A stretch of 64,000 bases of DNA. It comes from Ligustrum vulgare. Lineage: Eukaryota; Streptophyta; Magnoliopsida; Lamiales; Oleaceae. This document shows, one piece after another, positions 24,263 through 35,700 of this stretch. Made by a program: the position numbers and the translations under genes. The notes under the pieces were generated by a model. It was given only the letters and a program-made list of their open reading frames with translations, was not told where the DNA came from and ran no database searches. The stretch spans positions 15,917,596-15,981,595 of the forward strand of contig OY743170.1 of assembly GCA_963555705.1 (NCBI GenBank), written 5' to 3'. Each line of letters opens with the position of its first letter. The first letter of the stretch is position 1.

Positions 24263-25670
24263 TATGCCTCTGATCCGACCTCATCAATCACGAACAAAGG
24301 TCTTTCGTTTTGTTTTGTGAGTCATAGTTGATTGATAGAGGTCATGCCTATGACCCGACCTCATCAATTTCACTAATTTATAAAGAAAATGTCTCGTCCT
24401 TGACTTTGTGAGTAATTGTTGATCAGTAGAGATCATGCATATGACCCAACCTCATCAAAGAAAAGTCTTCCCTTGGCTTTGTAAGTATTTTTTGATCGAT
24501 AAAGATCATGCCTATGACCTGGCCTCATCAATTTCATTAATACACAAAGGTCTTTGGTTTTGTTTTATGAGTAATTGTTGATTGGTAGAGGTCATGCACC
24601 CGACCTCATCAATTTCAATAATTCACAAAGAAAGGTCTTGCCTTTGGCATTGTAAGTAATTGTTGATTGGTTGAGGTCATGTTTCTCACCCGACCTCATC
24701 AATTTCATTATTCAAAAAGAAAAGTCCTAATCAATTTCATTAATTCACAAAGAAAGGTCATGCCTTTAGCTTTGTGAGTAATTTTTGATTGCTAGAGGTC
24801 TTGTTTCTAACCCGACCTCATCAATTTTATTAATTCACAAAGAAAATACTTGCCTTTGGTTTTGTGAGTAATTATTGATAGATTGAGGTCATGTTTCTGA
24901 CTCGACCTCATCAATTTCATTAATTCACGAAGAAAGGTCATGCCTTTGGCTATGTGAGTAATTGTTGATTGGTAGAGGTCATGCCTCTGACATGATCTCG
25001 TCAATTTCATTAATTTACAAAGAAAGGTCTTGTCTTTGGCCACGTGAGTAATTGTTGATCGGTTGAGGTCATGTCTCATACTCGACCTCTTCAATTATAT
25101 TAATTCACAAACAAAGGTCTTTCCTTTTACTTTGTGAGTAATTGTTAATTGATAGAGGTCATGCCTATGACTCGATCTCATCAATTTCATTAATTCACAA
25201 AGAAATGTTATGCATTTGGCTTTGTAAGTAATTGATGATCAGTAAAGGTCATGTTTCTGACCCGACCTCATCAATTTCATTAATTCACAAAGAAAGATCT
25301 TGCTTTTAGCTATGTGAGTAATTTTTGATCAGCAGAGGTCATGCCTCTAACCCGATCTCATCAATTTCATTAATTTACAAAGAAAGGTCTTGCCTTTGGC
25401 TATGTGAGTAATTGTGATAGGTTGAGGTCATGCCTCTTACCCGACCTCTTCAATTTTATTAATTCAAAAACAAAGGTAATTTATTTTACTTTATGAGTAT
25501 TTTTTTATCAATAGAGGTCATGCCTATGAATCGACCTCATCAATTTCATTAATTCACAAAAAAATGTCATGTTTTTGGCTTTGTAAGTAATTTTTGATCC
25601 GTAGAAGTCATGTCTGTGACCCTACCTCATCAATTTCATTAATTCACAAACAAAGGATTTTCATTTTGCT
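24260..25670. repeat. Satellite A, about 90-bp unit, about 16 copies
   Basis: The unit contains GGTCATGCCTCTGACC, GACCTCATCAATTTCATTAA, TTCACAAAGAAAGGTC and TTTGTGAGTAATTG. Starts recur about every 88-91 bp with a few shortened copies. Because 90 is divisible by three, some frames stay open, but no protein is suggested. Confidence 0.92.
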
Positions 25671-26690
25671 TTGCCAGTTTAGCACAATAATTTGTTAAGG
25701 TCATGTTGTTGGGAGACCTTGTAAATTATTTTCACAAAGAAAGAGCTGGCCTTTGAATTTGTAAGTTTAGCCCAATAATTTGTGAAGGTCATGTTGTTGG
25801 TCGACCTTGTAAATTATTTTTACAAAAAAAGATCCTTCGAATTTGTAAGTTTAGCACAATAATTTTTTAAGTTCTTTTCATTGGGCGACCTTGTAAATTA
25901 TTTTCTCAAAGAAGGGGTTGGTCTTTGACTTTGCAAGTTTGGCGCAATAATTTGTGAAGGTCATGCCGTTGGATGACCTTGTAAATTATTTTGACAAAGA
26001 AACAACTGGTCTTTGAATTTGCAAGTTTAACACAAAATTTGTGAAGGCCATGCCGTTGGGCGACCTTGTAAATCATTTTCGCAAAGAAAGAGCCAGTCCT
26101 TGACTTTGCGAGTTTAGCATAATAATAATTGTGAAGGTCATGCCATTAGGTGACCATGTAAATAATTTTTGCAAAGAAAGAGCATGTCTTTGACTTTGCA
26201 AGTTTAGCACAATAATTGTGAAGGTCATGTCGCAGGACAACATTGTAAATTATTTTCACAAAGAAAGAGCTAGTCTTTCACTTTGCAAGTTTAGCGCAAT
26301 TATTTGTGAATGTCATGCCATTGGGCGACCCTGTAAATTATTTCCACAAAGAAATGTCTAACCTTTGACTATACAAGTTTAGTGCAATAATTTGTGAAGG
26401 TGCCATTGGGCGACCTTGTAAATTATTTTCGCAAAAAAAAAGCCGATCTTTGTCTTTGAAAGTTTAGCACAATAACTTGTGAATGTCATACCGTTGGGAG
26501 GCCTTGTAATTTATTTTCACAAAGAAAGAGATGGTCTTTCACTTTTCTAGTTTAGCACAGTAATATGTGAAGGTCATGCCGTTGAACGACCTTGTTATTT
26601 TTACAAAGAAAGAGTTGGATTGACTTCACTAGTTTAGCACAATAATTCTTGAATGTCATGCCATTTGGAGACCTTGTAGTGCTGGCCCCC
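25670..26690. repeat. Satellite B, about 87-bp unit, about 12 copies
   Basis: The unit contains TTTAGCACAATAATTTGTG, AAGGTCATGCCGTTGGGC, GACCTTGTAAATTATTTTC and ACAAAGAAAGAGC. It shares the GGTCATG...GACCT inverted pair and the CAAAGAAAG block with satellite A in the same order, so the two are diverged relatives. Confidence 0.92.
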
Positions 26691-27206
26691 GAGCCAACAA
26701 AATTTAATGCTCTGTCCACATGTAAGGTCAAACTCTCCAATAGTGCATCGGGCTTTTGCAAGATCGATTTTAGAGGTTGATTTATGATGATCATTATGAC
26801 ATGATCTTGAAAGTAAGGTCTCAGAGATCTCATGTTGCGTCATATCTACCGATCCTTCATTGATGAGAGGGGCATTTATGATTCCTGAGGAGCTTATACC
26901 AATGAGAGTGGCTAGTATATGCCCATCCAGGGACGAGACCTCTCAGGTCCCTGTCTTTAGAAGAGGCTGAAGAGCGGCTTGTTGCCAGATAATATGTCGG
27001 AGTTCATTCACATGTTGTTGGGGTTCGTTGTAAGCTTCTCACTTTACATATCTGCCCTTGGTTAGAGCTATACGGATCTCCAATTTCTTGTGTTTTTTCA
27101 AGGGGGTGAGGATTATCTTCGTCAACAAGTGGGTTAGTTAGTAAGGAGGACCTTGTAGATGTGGTAGGGAAAGTTTCTCGGATGTTGACCGTGGCTATTT
27201 GTATTG
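26690..27206 (-). pseudogene. Minus-strand Gypsy leader and gag-like remains
   Basis: The region lies downstream (minus strand) of a primer-binding site. It holds two open stretches (27216-27004 and 26843-26634) that resemble retrotransposon leader or gag in position but carry no motif I can name. It ends at the satellite boundary, as the plus-strand Gypsy does on the other side. Confidence 0.5.
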
Positions 27207-27227
27207 ATTCCCACACACGGCACCAAT
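27207..27227 (-). other. Gypsy primer-binding site
   Basis: The minus strand reads TTGGTGCCGTGTGTGGGAA straight after an LTR end GCATCA. This resembles the TTGGCGCCGTCTGTGGGAA site of plant Tat/Ogre-type Gypsy elements. Confidence 0.65.
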
Positions 27228-28000
27228 TGATGCTGCAATTTTTCTAACCTTGACTTTACAAGACCACGAGCTATTCTTTTGTTGAAGAAGATGATCCAAA
27301 CTTCCAAAGGAGCTGCAAAAAATGGCATCGAGGGATGTCCTCGTTGCCCCTCCCGTGCAAGAATTAAATTTTTGGAGAAGAAGAAAATAATATATAGAGA
27401 GAATATTCAAGAGCTTATGAGAATATCAATATATGTCCTAAATTATGATCAATTAAGCCCCATTTACAAAGCTAAAAAATAAGTCTCATCATCCTAATAG
27501 GAAAGGAAATCTTTATTGAAAGAAGTTACCTTATAGAGGAACATCCCTTATGTGACTTGGACTCTCTTTAGGTAAGGAAATGTCTAGTAGGAAATTACCT
27601 TAATTCACTAGAATGTATGGCCTAAAATATAGCCCCTCAACATGTTTAAGGAAAAAGACTGGCCCAAGGTAAGGCCACGTCGTACTGATGTACAGGTCGG
27701 CCCTCCAGAATGAGCTTGGTCCATGATTATTGGGGGTTTCAAGAAACAGACCAGGTGACTAGACCGACCCTGACCCAAAGGGACGGGTCGACCTGTAAAA
27801 CAGGTTGGGATTAATGTCGATCATTGTAAATGAGATCGGCCCAAAGTATGACCTTGGGTCATAGAGAAGGTCAGTCCAAATTGTGACCTTGGACAAAATG
27901 GAAGGTCAGCCAAAAGTATGAACTTGGGCCACGGGGAAGGTCAGCCCAAAGTGTGACCTTGGGCAACATACATAAATGTAAATAATAATATTCCAAATAT
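27228..28000 (-). repeat. Gypsy 5' LTR, outer end uncertain
   Basis: In plus orientation it begins TGATGCTGCAATTTTTC. A possible minus-strand TATA box (CTATATATTA) lies near 27395. The U3 side contains a 35-bp tandem repeat. The outer end near 28000 could not be fixed because no partner LTR is present. Confidence 0.5.
27832..27966. repeat. 35-bp tandem repeat, four copies
   Basis: GACCTTGGG recurs at 27850, 27885, 27920 and 27955 within units of the form GAAGGTCAGCCCAAAGTGT. It lies in the U3 part of the Gypsy LTR. Confidence 0.88.
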
Positions 28001-28079
28001 GAAATGACCGAGAAATATACCAATCACCAATTAATGTTAAAAAATTTGCCACCTAAGCCATCCAGATGACCCAATTAGA

Positions 28080-28245
28080 GTTCGTGAATCTAACCCACGA
28101 ACTGTCTTTCGTGGGTTTGCCTATGGACTTTGGGTGGGATTGACCCACGGATGCTGTGATCATGGGCAAGCGAAAGGCCCACGGATGTTGTGTTCGTGGG
28201 CAACCGAAAGAGGCGTACAAACGTCTCTTCCTCTATTGAATGACA
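28080..28245. repeat. Repeated CCCACGRA hairpin motifs
   Basis: ACCCACGAA-CTGTC-TTTCGTGGGT forms a hairpin. CCCACGGATGCTGTGATC and CCCACGGATGTTGTGTTC are two near copies, each followed by GGGCAA and CGAAAG. Confidence 0.65.
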
Positions 28246-28699
28246 AGCTCGACCCAATTTTTTCACCGATTTCAATTCTAATTCTAGCCTAAATCATATA
28301 TAACCTCAAAGCACATATAAATTCATTAATCTACATTTAAAATCCAATAAATATTCGAATTACTCAAGTTTCTTCACATATACAAAATTTAGATTTTAGA
28401 GTTAAGATATGAGGTTTTTAAGAAATAATTAAGCTCTACACTAGTTATTCATTCACTCAATAGATAAATACCAGGTTTCAAAAGTATTTAGAATTATACG
28501 TAATTCGTCTTTCTCTCTCTTTCCTATCTCACTATGAAGCCCTAAATCTCGCTCCTCTCTATTCCAGCTATATCTCTTCAATCTTTCCCCAAAAATCGCA
28601 CTTTTTCCTTCATACAAAAAGTTTCCATATCCTGACGCACAAAAACCCCCCCAACAAATTTCGATAATCACACAAAAAATGTGTAAAAGTTTTAGAAAA

Positions 28700-29840
28700 T
28701 GCGTAGTTATTTTGAAATCCCTATTTCTAGTTCACACATGAACTAGCCTTGGGGTGGATTTATTCAACGACATGTGTCTTCATTCTCTGGGGGTGGAGGC
28801 GATTCGAGATTCCACATGGACCAAGATTCTAAGAGCAACGATTCTGTTCGTGGGCCTTACCAACATCAACAGAGTCCACAGCTGCAACAGGAGCTGGTGA
28901 AGCAGTACAAGACTACCTTGTCGGTGAAAATGTGCAAGTGGCCAAGGTAATTGCAAACACTATCTGTGCGAATATTATCGAGGTGATCTTAGTGTTTTGG
29001 GTATAGTTGTTAAAAGATTGGACTATGAATTGGAATCTGAGACTCCATATGGTGGTTTTTGAGCAGATAAACATGGTGAAGAACAAAATGAAGCCATCGC
29101 CGTCGACATGGTGGCTCTGCTGCTGTAGAGTGGAGGTTGAAGTGGAAGGGAGTCTTCTTTATCAATGATCATGTTCTTTTGTATTTTAGGAAATCTTGTT
29201 TTTGCAAATGACAACCGTCAATTTAGAGGTTGAAATAAATTAATTAGTCAAGATTTTGTTTTATATTTTCTGCGTTGTAACATTTTTATTGAATTAGGTG
29301 TTACAAGTTAAGTTTTGTGTGTGCAGAGTTGTTTTGGTTGTTATTACATTTTTGGTTACAAGACATCTCATATTTATCGTAGCTGAAAAGAGTATGTGCT
29401 TTTTCCATGTTATGAACACAATTAAAGAAAATTACATATCTATCTCTTTCAAAATTACATTAAGTTACAATAGATTACAGAACGATAAAATACAATTATA
29501 CAATATTACAATGACTGTAACATTGCTTCAATTTGAACCAATACGAAGAAAAATAATAGAAATGAATATTACACAATCTTGGTCGTAAATTACAACACGT
29601 TACATAACATTACAGAACGATAACTATTAATTAATGATTATAACATGTAACATTACATGACTGTAACATTATATGACATTACATAATGTAATCATCGGAT
29701 AATCTGGTACTATTTTACCTGTAATGGCCTCCAAAAATACGATGATGAGGGAGGTTGAAAATGACAGATTGGAAAGAGAGAGTGAGTGAGTTGGGAAAAA
29801 TTTTCGAAAATTGTAACTACCTAAATCAACCCCTACCCAA
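28700..29840. other. Unresolved element-like region with GTTACA motifs
   Basis: A more GC-rich stretch (28740-29120) precedes about 440 bp (29262-29700) packed with GTTACA/TGTAAC motifs at short irregular spacing. This echoes the layout of MULE-like elements 1 and 2. No target duplication or clear ends were found. Confidence 0.4.
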
Positions 29841-30243
29841 ATGATAACTAATTCTTAATTAATAGCTTCCATATCTATTTAAAGAATCAAATAATATACA
29901 CTTTCTCATATGAGAATTTGACATTTTTCTCTCTCATGAGAATCTGGCATTTTTCTAAAGTTATGATAAGAAATTCAGTAATACTGCGAATAGTTTGAAA
30001 ACTTGATATTTTTCAATTATAGGATGTTACACCTATGTATTTACGTATTGTACCCGGTTTTTAACCTTGAATACTTGATTTGAAGATGATGATGAAGGAC
30101 ATGCATGTTGATTTCAAATTTTTTTGAACTTTTTTTTTTCCAATTTTTTCTTCTCTCGCGGACTTGAAGTTTTTCTCTCTCACGGACGCTATGATCGGGG
30201 TGTGAAGTCTTCAGAGAGAGATTACAATTTCAGATTTTTAAAA

Positions 30244-30244
<1 letters not shown>

Positions 30245-30298
<54 letters not shown>
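30245..30298. repeat. (CT)n microsatellite
   Basis: About 26 CT units, just left of the solo LTR. Confidence 0.95.
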
Positions 30299-30511
30299 AC
30301 TGATAAATTGATCAATGGATATTGATAAGTGTTATATTAACGTTTATTTTATACACTTATATCCTTGAATATGCCATAATGTGATTCTATCTAAGTATTA
30401 TTAATGCATTTTATGTTTTATATTGTATAGGATCACAAAGGAAGAGAAAAGAAGGAAAAAGTACCAAAATGCGCTTAAAATCGAAGATTGAGGACCTTGG
30501 GTGCAAATACG

Positions 30512-30746
30512 TTACGGCCGTAATACATATAGTCACGGCCGTAAACGTTTTCATATCGTTGTGCAAAAATCAGTAGAAACGCCTTCACGGCCGTAAGACA
30601 TATCCTTACGGCCGTAACCTTTAAAAGAAGAAAATCAGCAGAAACCCCTTTACAGCCGTAAGTGAATATGTTACGGCCGTAACTTCAATTTTTGGGAAAT
30701 ATACAGAAACTCATTTACGGCCGTAAATTAAATGTCACAGCCGTAA
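30512..30746. repeat. Eight TTACGGCCGTAA palindromes in four spaced pairs
   Basis: Copies start at 30512, 30533, 30585, 30606, 30650, 30671, 30715 and 30735, and differ only by T-to-C at base 2 or G-to-A at base 5. Within pairs the spacing is 21, 21, 21 and 20 bp. Pairs recur every 73, 65 and 65 bp. CAGAAAC precedes three of the pairs. Confidence 0.95.
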
Positions 30747-30830
30747 GTCTCCAGTCAAAATTACCATATTTTAATTCTTTCCATAATTTTGGGATTTCTT
30801 GCTCCCAAAGCTAGGGCACGAAATTGAGGC

Positions 30831-30840
30831 TATAAAAAGG
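30831..30840 (+). promoter_or_regulatory. LTR TATA box
   Basis: TATAAAAAGG lies 85 bp after the last palindrome, in the LTR's plus orientation. Confidence 0.7.
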
Positions 30841-31764
30841 GGTTCTCATGACAGAAAAAAGTGTGAAATAATTATTGAAAGAGGGAGCGGCTTGCTTGGA
30901 GATTGGAAGAAAAATTAAGTGACTCGAGAAGGCGAATCAAGAAAAGAAACTTCCAGAATTTTTCATGGCTTTGAGTGGCTAAGCTCCATACCTAGTATGA
31001 AGGGGAAGTTGTATTTCATATCAATTTGTTATTGCTTTTCCAAACTAGTAACGTAGTTCTAAATTCTTTACTTTGATTTGTTGGATTCTTATGCGTTTTT
31101 ATTCAATCAATGCAATTCTTTATTTGATTAAGGCCTTATCATTTAATTTGTTGTATTGAGATTTGCTATTTTGAATGATTGGATCCGTAATCGTCTTGTT
31201 GTTCAAATCATAGTAGCAAGTGGAAATTTAATAATTTTCATAGATAATTCCAACTTAGGTTAATTGTCACGAGCTTGTGTGATTGATAACCTAATTCACC
31301 CTAATTCTTCTCAACCATTATATAGTTGTTGTCTTAAATCTAAAGAGCTAGTTTTAGGTTATTCAATGACTAATGTTTGATTAGAGAGCTTATTCTAATT
31401 AAATGCAATTAAGGGAGAATTGGAATAGTTAGAGCTTATTAACTATTTACGGGTGATAAATCAAAGAAGAAATTGAACTCTTGTTACTTGGAAAGTGATA
31501 ACATTGTGATAGAATACAACTGAACCTGAGAACTAGGACTCGTCAACATTTGATATTTATCTCAATCATTTTAATTGCTTTATGTTATTAGTTAAATCAT
31601 TTACAAACAATTCAAAACAAAAACCCCCTTTTTACGATTCTAATTGACATGACACTAAGTTAGTTCCATTCCTTATGGGATCGACCATTACTTCCACTGC
31701 TATATTCTTAGTAATAGTGAACAAGAAATTTATTTATTATTTTGGTGCATTGCGACACGCATCA

Positions 31765-32640
31765 GATATTTTGGAATGGGGGCCGGGTGACCTAGCTATT
31801 GGCCACCATTTCCTCACAGGGTGAGGGGTGGATCGCAGTCCAGTCTTGCACATCCTATCTCCGCCCCTTTTAGTACATAATATCGAACAAATACCATTTT
31901 CTTTCATTAACTTATATAATTTGACTTCTCAAGGCTTTAAAATAGAATAATTCAATGCCATTTAGATATCAGTAAAATACGAATTTCTTGTCAAACACAC
32001 AAGAAACGTTGAATATCATATGAATTGCCTGACAACTCGCTTTAAAGAAATCGCCAATGCCTGAAGAAACCCTTTCCGTAGTCTGTACAAGGTTACAATT
32101 CAATGCCAACTATTTTATACAAGAACAAAGCAAACCTTAAAATAAACAATCTGGATGCACATGCACATAACTTCTAACTGTCAAGTAAAATATTCTCTCA
32201 GTCAACAAGGACAGATCTTGGTAGAAAAATGCCAGAATATTGTCTATATACCGAACATGGTCATCGAGATCCAGTCAAACTCAAACCTCCCTTCTCCTGT
32301 AAGTATTGCTAAAACAAGCAGGCTGACCAGAGAACTTCATTTAGAATCGTCCCTTATGGCTCGAACCCTTAGTACTTGATTGATACATTCCCATGTGCAG
32401 GATTAATTGAGGAATATAATGTTTTTGGAAAATATAATTTCCCCATGACTACACAATTTTGAGTGTTGGACTGCAGCAAGATTAATTCAATGCCAATACA
32501 AATTCATTTTCCTCTATTGCAAAAAATTGTCACACCCTCACAAGTTACAGATTAGCAAAGCACACAAGACTATTCTTGGAAAGCAAAATCAAACAAATCA
32601 ATCAAAATAATCAAACGAATCGTTGATAGAATACAATCAA
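31765..32640. other. Non-coding stretch between solo LTR and BPA1-like gene
   Basis: No conserved ORF was found. The part above 32000 may include alternative 3'UTR of the neighbouring minus-strand gene, but nothing in the sequence settles this. Confidence 0.4.
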
Positions 32641-32649
32641 CTTGGCGGG

Positions 32650-32655
32650 TTTATT
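32650..32655 (-). terminator. Likely polyadenylation signal of BPA1-like gene
   Basis: AATAAA on the minus strand lies about 100 nt after the stop codon at 32757-32759. Confidence 0.55.
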
Positions 32656-32756
32656 GACAGAGATTTGTACTACGTTGTCCAATCCATGCTAAATCATTCT
32701 CAAACAGACCGTTGGACTAAGAGCAAGCATTCCTGTGTGGCTTCAAGCGTCTGGTT

Positions 32757-35700
32757 TTATGCAGCTATAGGACGATCCTGCACATGCAAAAACGATGTGA
32801 AAGAATGAATTGGTACATTTCAAGTCAACAGGAGCAAAAGGTAACTTTATACCTAGCACTAAAATAGATGTGCACTACACGACTTGTTTTAACTGCAGAC
32901 TGGTATGGGGACAACTATGGGACATTGACGGCTAAGGTCACAAGTCTCGACAACAATCAACTTAACAGAACTTAAAACCTTAAATTCAAACAAATGGCAC
33001 ATGTACAAGGTAATAAAAATAACTTTGCAATAAAAATAATGGTAGTCATTAGTAACATTGTATGTTTTCGAAAAACTGAAGGAAGAAACTATTTTCCCCC
33101 CTTTGAGATGTAATAAAGAATATGCTTTTGTAGATAAATCCATGAGAAGCAAATTTTACTATATAAATAAAGTGTGTTGCATACAAAATTAGGATAATGA
33201 CGGACTATTTTTTGAGTAAGAAATGGATGAAATTATTGATTTTTGGCAGCGACTGAAAAGTATCATCAACCAAACAGAAAGAACAGGCTGACTTGGCTAG
33301 AAAGTAACGTGTTTTTTTTTGTTTATCGATAAGAAAATAGCATGTTTTATAATTTATGGATAAGAAAATAACAATTTTCTATGGTAATCATACTCTAACT
33401 ACAGTGTAATCATGTGCTTTCATTGTTCTGATAAAACATATGTGCCCATTTACATTAAGAGTTCTATTGAAAAGGAAAAAGATGACCTGCATGCTAAACT
33501 TTTTTTCCCCCCTCCTTTCCTGAATAAGGAACAAATTCGTAGCCATGCCAGCAGAAAGGTATCAGGGATGAATGATAGGCCGCAATTGTAAATAGATAAA
33601 CAAACATTAAATTAATGGTTAACTCAGTTTGGTCGATCTATAGATGAAGGTGGATTAAAACCAAGAGATGTAATAAGGAACTACAATAAAATCTGAGGGA
33701 GTATTTGGGTAAAATTTATTAGTTTAGCAGGAATAGTAGTAGCTTTTAATTTACAATAACAGAGGCTAAAGCTTTTATGCATTCACCGGAATTCCCATTC
33801 TGCACTTATTTCCGTTCATTTATTGCCGGAGAAACCTTCACAATAACCAAACAAAAAGTGAGCTAGAACACAAACCTTTGCAGTCAAATTTGATAATGCC
33901 AAATTCCACTTCTCTTTAGTTTTTGTACCAGCTACTTGTCCAGCCTTTGCTACTTTACTGAAAGCACCATTCAGCCAAGCTGCTCCAGAAGTCACATACC
34001 TGATCATTTCAAATAGTCAATTCCATAGATTTTATATAAACCAAATAAATGAAAAATTATGCATTCTAGTTGCCAGCCTAGTTTAGGGGGGCTACTGAAG
34101 CCAACAATCAATGTTCCACAAAAGCCTTGCTTCAAATTTTCAGTGCAGCTAAAAATACTCATGTTGAAAAAGAAAGACAAAAAATGCAGAGATTTATCGT
34201 CTAAAACTTTCTTGTTTACATTGAATCAAAAGCTATCATGTTAAGCATAGAACCTCCAGATATATGGCATGATATGTGAATGAAAAGCTAAAATATAATA
34301 AACAGGGAATTGCGTTCTTAGTCAAGACAGAGATAAACACAGACAAATTACAGAACACGCTAACACGGAAGAATTCCAAACCTGCTTGATTTGACAGCTG
34401 ATCCAGTGTCATTTAATTTCCTCTCCGCTGCCATTAGAGCTGCTACAGTTTTATCAGAGACTTGAAATCTTTGGTCCACAGATTTAACTTTCTCATTTAC
34501 CACTGTAATTCCAACAGTGAGTTTATCTGTCAGCCCAACTCTGCGGTCAAAAGAATTCACTCGGGCGGATGCATTGGCCGTCAGCTGATGCTTCTCATCA
34601 AATGCTTTGGCCTTATTCATGGCATCTTGTCTGAGAGCTAAACCTTTTGCAATCATACTCGAGACAACATCTTGAGCTTTACTAACATATACGCTCCCAT
34701 TAGTTGGACTCGTTTTGCCCTGGTATCAGAGATAAGATAAAGTATTGCAACAATCAGATATCAATATCCTGAGCCGAAAGAGCGAGATGAACTTAATTAT
34801 CTTTTGTCATCAACCATCACAAGTAAGGATGGATATAAGAATATTTTGCCTACTTCTTACTTCTACTTCCATCATTTCCTGACCACATGCAGGAGCCTAT
34901 AGAATCAGAACTAGTAAAAATTTATCACTCAAAATATATCCCATATTGCTACTTATTTGAGACATGAGATTCAATCATTATGTTTGATTACCTCAGGTAC
35001 TGGAGAAGTATTTTCCTGAGACATGCTCAAGGCATTTTCGACAACCCTTCCTTCCTGAATACGCAGCATCACAGCTTCGGATTTAATAAATGGTGTAGGA
35101 AAAAAAGACATTTTAAATTAAAACATAGTTTACCTGATCCACAGGTTGTGGTACATAGTTTTCAGCAGGTACTATAGTAACAATCTGGTCCACAATAGTT
35201 GCTCCCTGCAAATGCACACAAATCGTAGTGTTCTAATCTCTAGAATCAAAGTTCCTCACGTGTTCAAGTGCAAGCATTACCAATTCCATTTCATGTTGGG
35301 TTGTCAAATTTATAATACCATGAAAATTTTAACTGATGGTAGCTTTTACAGTACAATAATGCTATAGTCACAATATGATCTACAATGTGGATCACAATCA
35401 CACTCACATGGAGGTGGGAGCCACAATTTTGTGGCTCCCACCTCCATGTGAGTGTGATTGTGATCCACATTGTAGACCACATTGTGAAAATAGAGTTATC
35501 CTTTACAGTAACATATTAGGGAGGGACTAGTCCTAGATACAATGAGGCATATCAGTGGCAAATTCCCAACGCTTATGGTGACCTTTAAGTAGCAATGCAC
35601 CAGAGCAATGTTCTTTGTTAATTGTTAGTTCGCAACTGGTACCAATAACGTGCCAATTCCCAATGAGAATATTTTATATCGCTGTATGCTTCCATTTCAA

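Larger units (their letters stand above)
30323..31764 (+). mobile_element. Solo LTR with 5-bp target duplication
   Basis: A 1,442-bp segment begins TGATAAGTG and ends CACGCATCA, flanked by perfect GATAT repeats at 30318-30322 and 31765-31769. The end region (CTTATGGGATCGACC and GGTGCATTGCGACACGCATCA split by AT-rich DNA) resembles Gypsy-type LTRs. TATAAAAAGG at 30831 gives a promoter. No internal domain follows, so it is a solo LTR produced by LTR-LTR recombination. Confidence 0.85.

Noticed and set aside
24807..25094. ORF with repeated 30-residue units
   Set aside because: It arises because the satellite monomer is near 90 bp and so keeps frame; it has no start context or conserved protein.
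24260..26690. Possible CRISPR-like array
   Set aside because: Monomers are contiguous with no unique spacers, and the context is plant nuclear DNA.
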